From NCBI GenBank assembly GCA_035463475.1, contig DATHTE010000120.1, positions 1 to 64,000 of the forward strand: 64,000 nucleotides of DNA, written 5' to 3'. The number at the start of each line of letters is the position of its first letter. Positions within the stretch are counted from its first letter, which is position 1. Shown piece by piece: positions 36,744 through 46,200 of the stretch. The DNA comes from JACPDI01 sp035463475. Lineage in GTDB: Bacteria; Acidobacteriota; Vicinamibacteria; Vicinamibacterales; 2-12-FULL-66-21. The position numbers and the translations under genes are program-made. The notes beneath the pieces were generated by a model, which was given only the letters and a program-made list of their open reading frames with translations, did no database searches and had not been told where the DNA came from.

Positions 36744-36829
36744 GGGTCAGACCCCATTTTTGCGTTTGCGTAAGCGCGGAGGTCACATGGCACGCTTACG
36801 AAAAACGTAAAAATGGGGTCTGACCCCAT
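36744..36829. repeat. GGGGTCTGACCCC-type palindromic element between boxB and the aldehyde dehydrogenase gene
   Basis: Left arm gggtcagacccc plus atttttgcg-tttgcgtaagcg faces cgcttacgaaaaacg plus taaaaatggggtctgacccc, with a 16-bp centre. Same family as 17453-17544, with more differences between arms. Confidence 0.8.
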
Positions 36830-36846
36830 CTTCTGCGAGTGTCGCG

Positions 36847-38292
36847 GTGGAACGCAAGAAGCTGTTCATCAAGGGGGAGTGGCGCGACGCGGCGGGCGGC
36901 AAGACGATGCCCGTCGTGAATCCCGCCACAGAAGATGTGATCGCCGAGGTCGCGTCCGCGGAGCGCGAGGATCTGGACGCCGCCGTGCAGGCGGCGCGCG
37001 CCGCGCTCGACGGACCGTGGTCGAAGATGTCGGCCCGCGATCGCGGCCGGCTGCTTTGGAATCTCGGCGAGCGCCTCATGGAGCGCGCCGACGAAGTCTC
37101 GCGGCTCGAGACGCTCCACAACGGCAAGCCGATCATGGAGTCGCGGCAGATTGAGATTCCCGCTTCCGCCGAGTGCCTGCAGTACTACGCCGGCTGGGCG
37201 GACAAGATCCACGGCGAGACGATCCCGGTCCGGGGCAATCACCTCACGTACACGCTCCGCGAGCCGGTCGGCGTCGTCGCGGCGATCGTGCCTTGGAACT
37301 TTCCGCTGTTGCTCGCGTCGTGGAAGGTCGGTCCCGCGCTCGCCTGCGGCAACACCGTCGTGCTGAAGCCGGCCAGCCAGACGCCGCTGACGGCGTTGGC
37401 CCTTGCCGACATCGCACAGGAGGTCGGCCTGCCGCCGGGCGTCCTGAACGTGGTGACCGGACCCGGCTCGACGGTCGGCCAGGCGATTGTCGAGCACCCC
37501 GGCATCGACAAGATCGCGTTCACCGGCGATACCAGCACCGGCAAGGGGATCATGCGCAGTTCGGCCGACACGCTGAAGCACATCACCCTCGAACTGGGGG
37601 GTAAGTCGCCGAACATCGTGCTGCCGGACGCGGACCTCGAATCGGCCGTTCGCGGCGCGACGGTCGGCATTTTCTACGGCAAGGGGGAAGTCTGCGCCGC
37701 AGGCTCGCGCCTCCTCGTCGACCGCCGGATCAAAGACGAGTTCATGGAGAAGCTCGTCGCGCGGACGAAGAAGATGGCGCCAGGCGACCCGATGGATCCC
37801 AAGACGCGGCTCGGCGCGATCGCTTCGAAGGGACAGATGGAACGGGTGCTCGGCTACATCGAGACGGGCCGCAAGGAGGGGGCGTCGCTCGTCGCGGGGG
37901 GCAGCCGTGTGGACATCGGCACGGGCAAGGGCTACTTCCTGCAGCCCACGGTGTTCGACGGCGTCACGCCGGAGATGACGATCTTCCGCGAAGAGATCTT
38001 CGGCCCGGTGCTCGCGACGGTGGAGTTCGCGGACCTGGACGACGCGATTGCGAAAGCGAACGACACGCCGTACGGGCTGGCGGCGGCCGTCTGGACGAGG
38101 GACATCAAGAAGGCACACTACGTCGCGCGGAAGGTGCAGGCGGGCACCGTCTGGGTCAACACCTACAACGTCTACGACACCGCAGCGCCGTTCGGCGGCT
38201 ACAAGCAGAGCGGCTTCGGCCGCGAAATGGGCGTCCACGCACTCCAGCACTACACGCAGGTGAAGAGTGTGTGGGTGGATCTCAATATGTAG
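36847..38292 (+). CDS. NAD(P)-dependent aldehyde dehydrogenase family protein
   Basis: A 481-residue ALDH. Catalytic C283 is in GEVCAAGSR (usually GQxCxAxSR; Gln is Glu here), the general-base Glu in LELGGKSPN, and coenzyme segments in VPWNFPLLLASWKVGPAL and FTGDTSTGKG. The end has NTYNVYDTAAPFGGYKQSGFGRE. By position after boxCB it could oxidise a semialdehyde of this pathway, but the known 3,4-dehydroadipyl-CoA semialdehyde dehydrogenase is a different ALDH branch, and this one looks like the betaine/aliphatic type. GTG start. A palindrome separates it from boxB. Confidence 0.88.
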   Translation: MERKKLFIKGEWRDAAGGKTMPVVNPATEDVIAEVASAEREDLDAAVQAARAALDGPWSKMSARDRGRLLWNLGERLMERADEVSRLETLHNGKPIMESRQIEIPASAECLQYYAGWADKIHGETIPVRGNHLTYTLREPVGVVAAIVPWNFPLLLASWKVGPALACGNTVVLKPASQTPLTALALADIAQEVGLPPGVLNVVTGPGSTVGQAIVEHPGIDKIAFTGDTSTGKGIMRSSADTLKHITLELGGKSPNIVLPDADLESAVRGATVGIFYGKGEVCAAGSRLLVDRRIKDEFMEKLVARTKKMAPGDPMDPKTRLGAIASKGQMERVLGYIETGRKEGASLVAGGSRVDIGTGKGYFLQPTVFDGVTPEMTIFREEIFGPVLATVEFADLDDAIAKANDTPYGLAAAVWTRDIKKAHYVARKVQAGTVWVNTYNVYDTAAPFGGYKQSGFGREMGVHALQHYTQVKSVWVDLNM

Positions 38293-38333
38293 GGTTCAGG
38301 GTTCAGGGGGTTCAGGGGGCTCAGCGTTCAGGA
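38293..38333. repeat. TTCAGGG-class heptamer tract encoding the end of the acyl-CoA synthetase
   Basis: gggttcagggttcaggg and degenerate units ggttcaggg, ggctcag, cgttcagg between convergent genes. Read on the minus strand it gives NAEPPEPPEP and the TGA stop of the ligase. Confidence 0.75.
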
Positions 38334-39780
38334 GGTGCTTCTGCACCTTCCCCAGCGCCGTGCGGGGGATTCGGTCGACGAGAACGAATGCGCGCGGGAC
38401 CTTGAACGACGCGAGTTTCTGCCGGCAGAGCGCGTCGAGCGTCGAGACGTGGGGCGGCTTCGCGGGATCCCTGGCGACAATGAACGCGACGGGCACTTCG
38501 CCGCGCAGCGCGTCCGGCCTGCCGACCACCGCGGCTTCCGCGACACCGCCCTGCTCGAGAAGCAGCTCCTCGATCTCGCGCGGATAGATATTGAAGCCGC
38601 CTGAGATGATGACGTCACTGCGCCGTCCCTGCAGCGTGTAGTAGCCATCGCTCGAGCGCACCGCGAGATCGCCGGTCCGAAAGTACCCGCCGGCGAACGC
38701 CTCTCTCGTGGCGTCGGGACGTCCCCAGTAGCCCGCGCATACCGACTCGCTTCGTACGAACAGCTCTCCGACGGCGCCGTCCGGCACGTCGTGCCCCTCG
38801 CCGTCGAGCAGGCGCACAAGGACGCCCGGCAGCGGCACGCCGACGGTGCCGGGCCGCCGCTCTCCGTCGTACGGGTTGCCGATGTTCATGAGGGTTTCGG
38901 TCATGCCGTACCGCTCCAGGACGGCGTGACCAAACCGCTGCCGGAACGCCTCGAACACGTGCGCGGGCAGGGCGGCCGACCCGGACACGAACAGTCGCAT
39001 CCGGGCGCCGATCGCGCGTGCCACGACGTGGTCGAGTTCGAGCAGCCGCACGTACATCGTGGGCACGCCGAAGAAGAGCGTGGGCTGGAAGTCGAGAAAC
39101 GTGTCTGCGGCGGTCGCGTGATCGAACCGCTCGAGCAGCCGCATGCGCGCGCCGGCCGCGAGCCAGCAGTGCAGACCGTTGCCGAGGCCGTGCACGTGGA
39201 ACAACGGGAGCGCGAGGAGCAGCCGATCGGCCGAAGTGACGCCCCACGCCTCGAGCAGCCGCAGCGCGTTGGCGGCGAAGTTCCGCCCGGTCAGCACGGC
39301 ACCCTTCGCCGGCCCGGTGGTGCCGGACGTGTAGATGAGCGCGGCAGGCGTGCGCCCGTCCGGCCTCGCCGATGTGAGTAGAGGCTCGGCGGACTGGCCG
39401 CCAGCCTCGGTCGCGAGCGCGTCGACATTCCACGTCTCGATGCTTCCGGCTGCCGGCGGCGGCCCGGCGGCGACCAACGCTCGCGGCGTGGAATCGCGCA
39501 GGATGTGATCGAGTTCCCGCTCGCGGTACAACACGTTGATCGGCACGAAGATGACGCCAAGCCGTGCGCACGCCAAGTACAGGTCGATCAGCTCCGGCCG
39601 GTTGGCCAGCCAGACCGCGAGGCGGTCCCCCCGGGCGAGGCCGCGGCGCGCCAGCGCGCGCGCCATCCGGTGCGCGCGTGCGTCCACCTCGCCGAACGTG
39701 AGCACGCGTTCCTTCCACTCCAGCGCCGGCGCATCCCGCCGATCGGTGAGCGCGCCCCGACACAGCGTCTCGAGGTTCAT
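38296..39780 (-). CDS. AMP-dependent acyl-CoA synthetase, probable malonyl-CoA synthetase (MatB-like)
   Basis: A 494-residue ANL-family ligase. The P-loop-like motif is IYTSGTTGPAKGAVL (about 150-164), the substrate-pocket segment LPLFHVHGLGNGLHCWL resembles MatB, A5 is ERYGMTETL, and the A8/A10 lysine region is ALGKVQKHLL. It lies three bases downstream of a MatC-like carrier, which supports malonate as substrate: MatC imports it and MatB makes malonyl-CoA. Another short-chain or aromatic acid cannot be excluded given the box genes nearby. The last ten residues (NAEPPEPPEP) are translated heptamer repeat. Confidence 0.82.
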   Translation of the reverse strand: MNLETLCRGALTDRRDAPALEWKERVLTFGEVDARAHRMARALARRGLARGDRLAVWLANRPELIDLYLACARLGVIFVPINVLYRERELDHILRDSTPRALVAAGPPPAAGSIETWNVDALATEAGGQSAEPLLTSARPDGRTPAALIYTSGTTGPAKGAVLTGRNFAANALRLLEAWGVTSADRLLLALPLFHVHGLGNGLHCWLAAGARMRLLERFDHATAADTFLDFQPTLFFGVPTMYVRLLELDHVVARAIGARMRLFVSGSAALPAHVFEAFRQRFGHAVLERYGMTETLMNIGNPYDGERRPGTVGVPLPGVLVRLLDGEGHDVPDGAVGELFVRSESVCAGYWGRPDATREAFAGGYFRTGDLAVRSSDGYYTLQGRRSDVIISGGFNIYPREIEELLLEQGGVAEAAVVGRPDALRGEVPVAFIVARDPAKPPHVSTLDALCRQKLASFKVPRAFVLVDRIPRTALGKVQKHLLNAEPPEPPEP

Positions 39781-39783
39781 CGG

Positions 39784-41034
39784 TCACAGCCTGGCCAACG
39801 GCGAGGCGAGCCACTGGCAGAGAAGCGCGCCGACGACCGTCATCGCGAGCCCCCAGAGGAGCATCTTGCGGAACAGGTCTTTCGAGACCGTCGTGTCGGC
39901 GACCGCCCCGACGCACAGCGCGCCGATCGTGGAGAGTGGCGACACATCCACGAGCGACGCTCCCACGTTGATGCTGAGCGCGACCGCAAGGGGGTCTCCG
40001 CCGCCGACCCGCGCGACCAGCCCCGGCGCCATCGGGAGGAACGTCGGCAGCACCACGCCGGACGTGCTGCTGTATGTCGAGATCGCGCCGGTGATGAACG
40101 CGATAACGCCGTTGAGCGTCGAGGGGTTCGCCACGCGCGCGAGCAGTGCCGTGAACAGTTCCATGCCGCCCGTCTTCTCGAGCACGCCGACGAGCAGCGA
40201 CACGCCGCAGACCATCAGGATGGGGCTCCACGGCATCCTTCGGACCGCCGCCGCCTCGTCCGCGGCGCGCGTCACGATCAGGAGCACGGCGGCCACGAAC
40301 GCCGAAAACCCGATGTGCGCGCGGATCACGACGACGGCGACGATCCAGACCGCGACGACGGCGATCGTGAACGCCTGCCGCCGATCGATTGGCGGCGTCT
40401 CGACGGAGGCGTCCGCTGACGGCGCAGCGGCCTTCCGGAAGCCTCCGAAGAGCGCCCAGGCGACCGCGGCGACGAGCGCGTGTGCGACGAAGTTCGCGGC
40501 CCAGACCTTCCACTCGTGCCCGCCGAGTCCGGCGTCCGCCATCTTCGTGTTGGCGATGACCCCGACCGCGCTGAGCGGCGACAGGTTGCCGGCGTTCGCG
40601 CCGTTGGCCACCATGAGCGCCGTCAGCAGCGGCGGGACGCGCGACTGCGCGCCGAGCGCCATCGCAATCGGCACGACGAGCGCCACGCTCGCGATCGCGC
40701 CCGGGCCGATCGTGGAGATCGCCATGGCGATGGCAAAGAAGAGCAGCGGCACGACGCGCGTGCTGCCGCGCGCGAGCCGCAGCACGCGGCGCGCAACCGA
40801 CGCGACGGTCCCGTTCACGTCGGACAGCGCGAAGAGCAGCGTCACGCCGGCGAGCGTGAGGAACAGCTGCGTGGGAAAGCCGCCCGCGACGGCGTCGGCC
40901 GGCCAGCCGGCCACGTACGCGCCGATCAGCCAGGCGGCCGCGATGGCGATGAGCCCCACGTTGAGCTGCGAGGTGCAGCTCAGGACAATCGCGGCCAGGA
41001 GCGCGAGCAGCGACACGACGGCGGGCGTCAGCAC
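39784..41034 (-). CDS. Dicarboxylate/malonate carrier (MatC-like)
   Basis: A 416-residue permease with about 11-12 helices and internal duplication typical of the ion-transporter superfamily: NGANAGNLSPLSAVGVI in the first half and NVGASLVDVSPLSTIGAL in the second are the paired hairpin loops with the NxxPLS-like turn. The N-terminus (LNVGLIAIAAAWLIG) resembles the MatC N-terminal domain. With the MatB-like ligase directly downstream it probably imports malonate or a similar dicarboxylate. GTG start at 41034, nine bases after a consensus TATAAT and with no SD, so probably leaderless. Confidence 0.82.
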   Translation of the reverse strand: MLTPAVVSLLALLAAIVLSCTSQLNVGLIAIAAAWLIGAYVAGWPADAVAGGFPTQLFLTLAGVTLLFALSDVNGTVASVARRVLRLARGSTRVVPLLFFAIAMAISTIGPGAIASVALVVPIAMALGAQSRVPPLLTALMVANGANAGNLSPLSAVGVIANTKMADAGLGGHEWKVWAANFVAHALVAAVAWALFGGFRKAAAPSADASVETPPIDRRQAFTIAVVAVWIVAVVVIRAHIGFSAFVAAVLLIVTRAADEAAAVRRMPWSPILMVCGVSLLVGVLEKTGGMELFTALLARVANPSTLNGVIAFITGAISTYSSTSGVVLPTFLPMAPGLVARVGGGDPLAVALSINVGASLVDVSPLSTIGALCVGAVADTTVSKDLFRKMLLWGLAMTVVGALLCQWLASPLARL

Positions 41035-41086
41035 CGGCGCGCGATTATAGCCGGGAGGGCGCCAGTTCCTGTACGATCGAGACCCC
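41035..41086. promoter_or_regulatory. Divergent leaderless-type promoters, malonate operon and amidohydrolase
   Basis: Minus: TATAAT (41044-41049) then nine bases then GTG. Plus: TACGAT (41072-41077) then nine bases then GTG 41087. Both -10-like hexamers and starts have the same geometry, and neither start has an SD. Confidence 0.45.
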
Positions 41087-41935
41087 GTGCCGTCCGTCGT
41101 CGACCTTCACGTGCACATCGCGCCGTACCACATGCTGCGCCCCGAGGCACGCCAGACCTTTCTGACCGGGAAGGCCGAGCGCGAGCAGATCGAGGGCTAT
41201 TCGTCGGATGCGCCCGCGCTGCTGCGGCTCCTGGACGACGAGGGGATCGACCGAATCGGCGTGATCAACTACATCAGCCCTGACGTGATTGGCCCGGGAC
41301 GCGAAGTCAACGACTGGGCGATCGCGTTCGCGTCGGCTGATCCCCGGCGGCTGATTGCCTTCGGTTCGGTCCATCCGAAATACACGACCGATCCGGCCGG
41401 CGACGTGAGCGCGCTCGCCGAGCGCGGCTTCCGCGCGCTGAAGATTCACCCGCCGCACCAGGAGTTTGCCGCCAACGCCTACACGGCCGGCCTCGACAAC
41501 CTCGCGAAGATCTACCTGGCGGCGGAAGACGCCAGACTGCCGGTGACCATCCACACGGGCACATCGGTGTTCCCCGGGGCGCGGAGCCGGCTCGGGAACC
41601 CGATGGACGTGGACGACGTCGCCGTCGATTTCCCCGACCTCACGATCCTGCTCGCCCACGGCGGCAGGCCGCTGTGGATGGACGAGGCGTTCTTCGTCGT
41701 CAGGCGGCACCGCAACGTGTATCTCGAGCTCTCGGGCATTCCTCCGGCCAGGCTGCTCGACTGGTTCCCCCGCCTGGAAGAGATCGCCGATCGGACGGTG
41801 TGGGGCAGCGATTGGCCGAGCCCCGGCGTCGCCTCGATGCGCAGGAACGTGGAGCAGTTCCTCGCGCTGCCGCTCAGCGAGTCCGCGAAACGCAAGATCC
41901 TTGGCGAGAACGCCGAGCGGCTGTTTCCGGCGTAA
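41087..41935 (+). CDS. Amidohydrolase/decarboxylase family protein (amidohydro_2 type)
   Basis: A 282-residue TIM-barrel metal-dependent hydrolase. It begins at the metal motif VVDLHVHIAP (HxH), then ALKIHPPHQEF, IHTGTSVFPG, ILAHGGRPLW and VWGSDWPSPG (catalytic Asp). This set is usual for the amidohydrolase 2 family, which includes aminocarboxymuconate-semialdehyde decarboxylase and 2-pyrone-4,6-dicarboxylate hydrolase. A role in aromatic-compound or dicarboxylate breakdown is plausible from its neighbours but not proven. GTG start, leaderless geometry. Confidence 0.85.
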   Translation: MPSVVDLHVHIAPYHMLRPEARQTFLTGKAEREQIEGYSSDAPALLRLLDDEGIDRIGVINYISPDVIGPGREVNDWAIAFASADPRRLIAFGSVHPKYTTDPAGDVSALAERGFRALKIHPPHQEFAANAYTAGLDNLAKIYLAAEDARLPVTIHTGTSVFPGARSRLGNPMDVDDVAVDFPDLTILLAHGGRPLWMDEAFFVVRRHRNVYLELSGIPPARLLDWFPRLEEIADRTVWGSDWPSPGVASMRRNVEQFLALPLSESAKRKILGENAERLFPA

Positions 41936-41936
41936 G

Positions 41937-41997
41937 GAAAATGGGGTCTGACCCCATTTTTACGTTTTTCGTAAAAGGGGGGTCAGACCCCATTTTT
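41937..41997. repeat. GGGGTCTGACCCC-type element between convergent genes
   Basis: aaaatggggtctgacccc with the tttttacgtttttcgtaa tail, followed by a shorter right arm ggggggtcagaccccattttta. Unlike the copies at 17453 and 36744 the right tail is truncated. It supplies the TAA of the TolC-family gene. Confidence 0.8.
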
Positions 41998-43279
41998 AGC
42001 GCGGGAATTGCCCGACCGCGAGCAGCAGTTCCAGCCGCGCGCGGCGGACCGCGTCCTCGGCAATCGCCGCGGCCGTTTCGGCGTCACGCGCGCGGCGCTG
42101 AGCGTCGATCACCTCGATGTTTGTCGTCGCGCCGGCGCGGAACGCGAGATCGGTGATGCGGACGACTTCTTCCGCCTGCTCGGCCGCGGCGCGCGCGCTG
42201 GCGAGCGCGCGCTCCGTGCTGCGCACCGCTTCGAGCGCCGTGCGCACTTCGGATCGCGCCTGTCGTTCGAGGCCGACGCGCTCCGCTCGGGCCACGTTCA
42301 GCAGCGACTGCCGCTCGCGCGCGACGCCGCGGCGCTGTCCGGCGTCGAACAGCGGCACCGAAAAGAGAATGGAGGCGCTCCAGCTGCGCGTCGGGGCGAA
42401 CAGGCCCGAGGGCGTGAGCACCTGCGGCTCGAACGAGCCGGTCACCGCCGGCAGATAGTCCTTCCACGCGTCCGACACGACGCGTTCGGCGGCGGCGGTG
42501 CGCGCGCTGAGCAGCTGGATGTCCGGGCGGGCCGCCAGCAGCGGCGGGTTCGGCGCGGCAACCGCCTCCGCCGTGACATCCGCCGGGATGGCAAAGGCGG
42601 GCTCCTCAGCCGCGTCCACCGGGCCATCGGCGGCGGTGAGGACCCCCAGCGCCTCCTGCGCGCGCCGGACCGCGAGGCGGGCGTCCTCGACCCGGGCTTC
42701 GTCTCCCGACAGTTCCTGCTGCGCGCGCAGCGCGTTCAACCGGCTGCCGACGCCCCCCTCGTAGCGCTGCTGCGCGTAGTCGAAGTGCGCCTTCGCGTTG
42801 TCGCGCGCGCGCGTGTTCAGCTCGAGCACCCGGCGCTCGGTGATGATGGCGAGGTAGGCCTGCGCCGTCGCGAACGCGATCTCCCGGCGCACGTCCGCGG
42901 CGGTCCGCTGCGCGACGAGCACCTGGTCGCCGGCCTGCGCGCGCTGCGCCCACCGCACCGGCGTGAGCAGCGGTACCGCGAAGCCGACCGACGTGTTCAG
43001 TTGCGTGCGCGGCGTGATCGCCTCCCCCGCGAAGCGGGTGACCGGCCCGATCGTCCGGGTCGTGAACGTCGCGTCCACCGACGGCAGCGAAATCGAACGG
43101 ACCTGCTGCAGCAGCGACTCGGCGCGTATGATGCCGGAGGCCGCCCGTTCGACCGAGGGGTTCCGCTCCATCGCGCGCCGGACAGCCTCGTCGAACGTGA
43201 GGCGCTCCATCGCGGGCTCCTGTGCCGCCGCGGGCGTCGCGGCAGCCACCAGCAGAAGCGCCAGGACCGCGCTACGCAT
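41996..43279 (-). CDS. TolC family outer-membrane efflux protein
   Basis: A 427-residue protein with a signal peptide (residues 1-19, ending AAAQ) and two outer-membrane-efflux repeats (LTFDEAVRRAMERNPSVERA at the start; second repeat from about 225). Long amphipathic helices rich in Ala, Arg and Glu suit the periplasmic barrel. It forms the outer-membrane duct for the RND pump encoded upstream; its ATG overlaps the RND stop by eight bases. Only the third gene of a three-gene operon. The stop is within the palindrome at 41937. Confidence 0.93.
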   Translation of the reverse strand: MRSAVLALLLVAAATPAAAQEPAMERLTFDEAVRRAMERNPSVERAASGIIRAESLLQQVRSISLPSVDATFTTRTIGPVTRFAGEAITPRTQLNTSVGFAVPLLTPVRWAQRAQAGDQVLVAQRTAADVRREIAFATAQAYLAIITERRVLELNTRARDNAKAHFDYAQQRYEGGVGSRLNALRAQQELSGDEARVEDARLAVRRAQEALGVLTAADGPVDAAEEPAFAIPADVTAEAVAAPNPPLLAARPDIQLLSARTAAAERVVSDAWKDYLPAVTGSFEPQVLTPSGLFAPTRSWSASILFSVPLFDAGQRRGVARERQSLLNVARAERVGLERQARSEVRTALEAVRSTERALASARAAAEQAEEVVRITDLAFRAGATTNIEVIDAQRRARDAETAAAIAEDAVRRARLELLLAVGQFPR

Positions 43280-46200
43280 GCGCGCCTCCGTCAGCCTCGG
43301 CGTCGAGGTCGTGGGCGCGCTTCGTCTCTCCCCTGAGCGACTGCACGACGACGTAGAGAATGGGGATCATCGCGACGTTCAGGAACGTGGCGAACATCAT
43401 GCCGCCGAACACCGTCGTGCCGACCGAATGACGCCCTTCCTGTCCCGCACCCGACGCGAAGACCAGCGGCATGACGCCGAGGATCAGGGAGAGCGAGGTC
43501 ATCAGGATCGGCCGCAGCCGGATGCGGGCGGCTTCGACCGCGGCCTCCGCGATCGACAGGCCGCGGGCGCGCAGCTGCTCGGCGAACTCCACGATCAGAA
43601 TGCCGTTCTTCGCCGCCAGACCGATCATCATGACGAGCCCGATCTGGCAGTAGATGTCGTTCTGCAGCCCTCGCACGCCGACGAACGTCAGCGCGCCGAG
43701 CACGGCGAGCGGCACGCTCAGCATGACGATGAACGGCAGGACGAGCGACTCGTACTGCGCGGCGAGCGTGAGGTACACGAACAGCAGCCCGATCAGGAAG
43801 ATGTACACGGACTGCCGGCCGGCCTCGATTTCCTCGCGCGACAGCCCTGACCAGGCGTAGCCGAAGCCTTCGGGAAGCGCGCGCGCGGCAATCGCTTCCA
43901 TCTCCTGGATGGCCTGCCCCGAGCTGAAGCCAGGAGCCGCGCCGCCGTTGATCTCAGCCGAGCGGAACAGGTTGTAGTGCGAGATCACCTGGGGCGCGGT
44001 CGTCTCGCGCACGCGGACGAGGTTCGAGAGCGGCACCATCTGCCCGCTGTTCGTGCGCGCGTAGTACTGCCCCAGGTCCTTGGGATCCGACCGGTACGCC
44101 TTGTCGGCCTGCACGTACACGCGGTACGCGCGGTTGTTGAAGTCGAAGTCGTTGACGTACGCGGACCCGAGGTAGATCTGCATCGCGCTCGTGATCTCGC
44201 TGATGGGCACTCCAAGGCTCCGCGCCCGTTCGCGGTCGATGTCCACGGCGAGCTGCGGGTCGTTGGCGGTGAAGGAGCTGAACAGCCCCGCGACGCGCTG
44301 CGACTTCATGGACTCGCCGATGACGGCGTAGGTCGCCTGCGCGAGCCGGCTGATGTCCCCTCCGCTCTGGTCCAGCACCTCGAACGTGAACCCGCCGAAG
44401 GCGTTGATCCCCTGGATGGCCGGCGGCGCGAACGGGATGACCAGCGCCTCCTGGACGCCGAACAGCGGGCCGCGCAACCGGCCGAGGACCGCCTGCAGCC
44501 GGTGCTCGTCTCCCCGGCGTTCGTCGAACGGCTTTAGCGGGACGAACATGATGCCCTGGTTCGGTGCGGCGCCGCCGAAGCTGAAGCCGACCACCGTGAA
44601 GACGCCCCGCACCTCCGGCGTCTTCATCAGCAACTCCTCGACCTCCTTCATCACGTTGCTCGTGTAGTCGAGCGATGAGCCCGGCGGGGCCTGCACGACC
44701 GTGATGAACCAGCCCTGGTCCTCCTCGGGCACGAACGACTGCGGCACCCACCGGTAGGCAAGCCACGTGAGCCCCAGCCCGATCACGAAGGCCACCACCA
44801 CCGCCCAGCGCACGCGGAGGAGCCCGTGCAGCACGCCGACGTACAAATCGGTCCCGGCCGTGATGATTCTCTCGAACAGCCCGAAGACCCGCCCCTTCCC
44901 CTGTTCGGCGCCGCGCCCGCCGCGCAACAGCAGCGCCGAGAGCGCCGGCGTCAACGTCAGCGCATTGAACGCGGAGATGGCCACCGCGAACGCGATCGTG
45001 AGCGCGAACTGCGCGTACAGGCGGCCGGTGGTGCCCGGGAAGAACCCGACGGGGACGAACACCGCGATGAGCACCAGCGCCGTCGCAATCAGGGCGCCGA
45101 AGACCTCTTTCATCGCGTCCGACGCCGCGCGCGTCGAGCCTTTGCGGTACTGGTGGATGTGCCGCTCGATGTTCTCGATGACCACGATCGCGTCGTCCAC
45201 GACGATGCCGGTGGCGAGGACGATGGCGAACAGCGTCAGCGTGTTGATCGAGAAATCCAGCAGCTTGATGAACGCGAAGGTACCGACCAGCGAGACCGGG
45301 ATGGTCAGCGTCGGGATCAGCGTCGCGCGCCAGCTTTGCAGAAACACGAACATCACGAGGATGACGAGGATGATCGCCTCGACGAGAGTCTTGACCACCT
45401 CGGTGATCGATTCGACCATCGAGTCGGTCGTGTTGAACGCGATGGCGTACCGCATCCCGGGCGGGAAGTCGTCCTTCAGGCGCTCGAGCTCCGCGATCAC
45501 GCCGCGCTCCACGTCCAGCGCGTTCGCCGTGGGCAGCGCGATGACGCCGAAGCCCACCGCCTCGTGCCCCTGGAAGCGCAGCACGGAGGAGTACGTCTCC
45601 GCGCCGAGCTCCGCCGTGCCCACGTCCTTCAGGCGGATCAGCGACGCGTCCGCACCCGACTTGACGATGATGTTCTCGAACTCGCTGGCTTCCCGGAGGC
45701 GGCCCTCCGCGCGAACCGAGATCTGGTAGGTCTGGCCCTCGCGCGCCGGCGCGTCCCCGACGCTCCCGGCGGCCACCTGCACGTTCTGCTCGCGGAGCGC
45801 GTTGACGACGTCGCCGGCAGTGATCTGCCGGGCCGCCAGGCGCGCCGGGTCGAGCCACAGCCGCATGGAGTACTTGCGCTCGCCGAAGATCAGGGCGTCG
45901 GCCACGCCCGGCACGCGCTTCAGGGCGTCCCGGACGTACACGTCCAGGTAGTTCGACATGAAGAGCGTGTCGTACTCGCCGCGCTCGGAGAACACGCCGA
46001 CGCCCATGACGAAGTTGTTGGACTGTTTCTGGACCGTGACGCCGGTCTGCCGGACCTCGGCCGGCATCCGTCCCATCGCCTGGTTGACCCGGTTCTGCAC
46101 GTCCACGGCGGCGATGTCCGGGTCCCGCGTGACGTCGAACACGACGTTGATCTGCGAGAACCCGCTGTTGGTGCTCGACGAGGACATGTAGAGCATGCCC

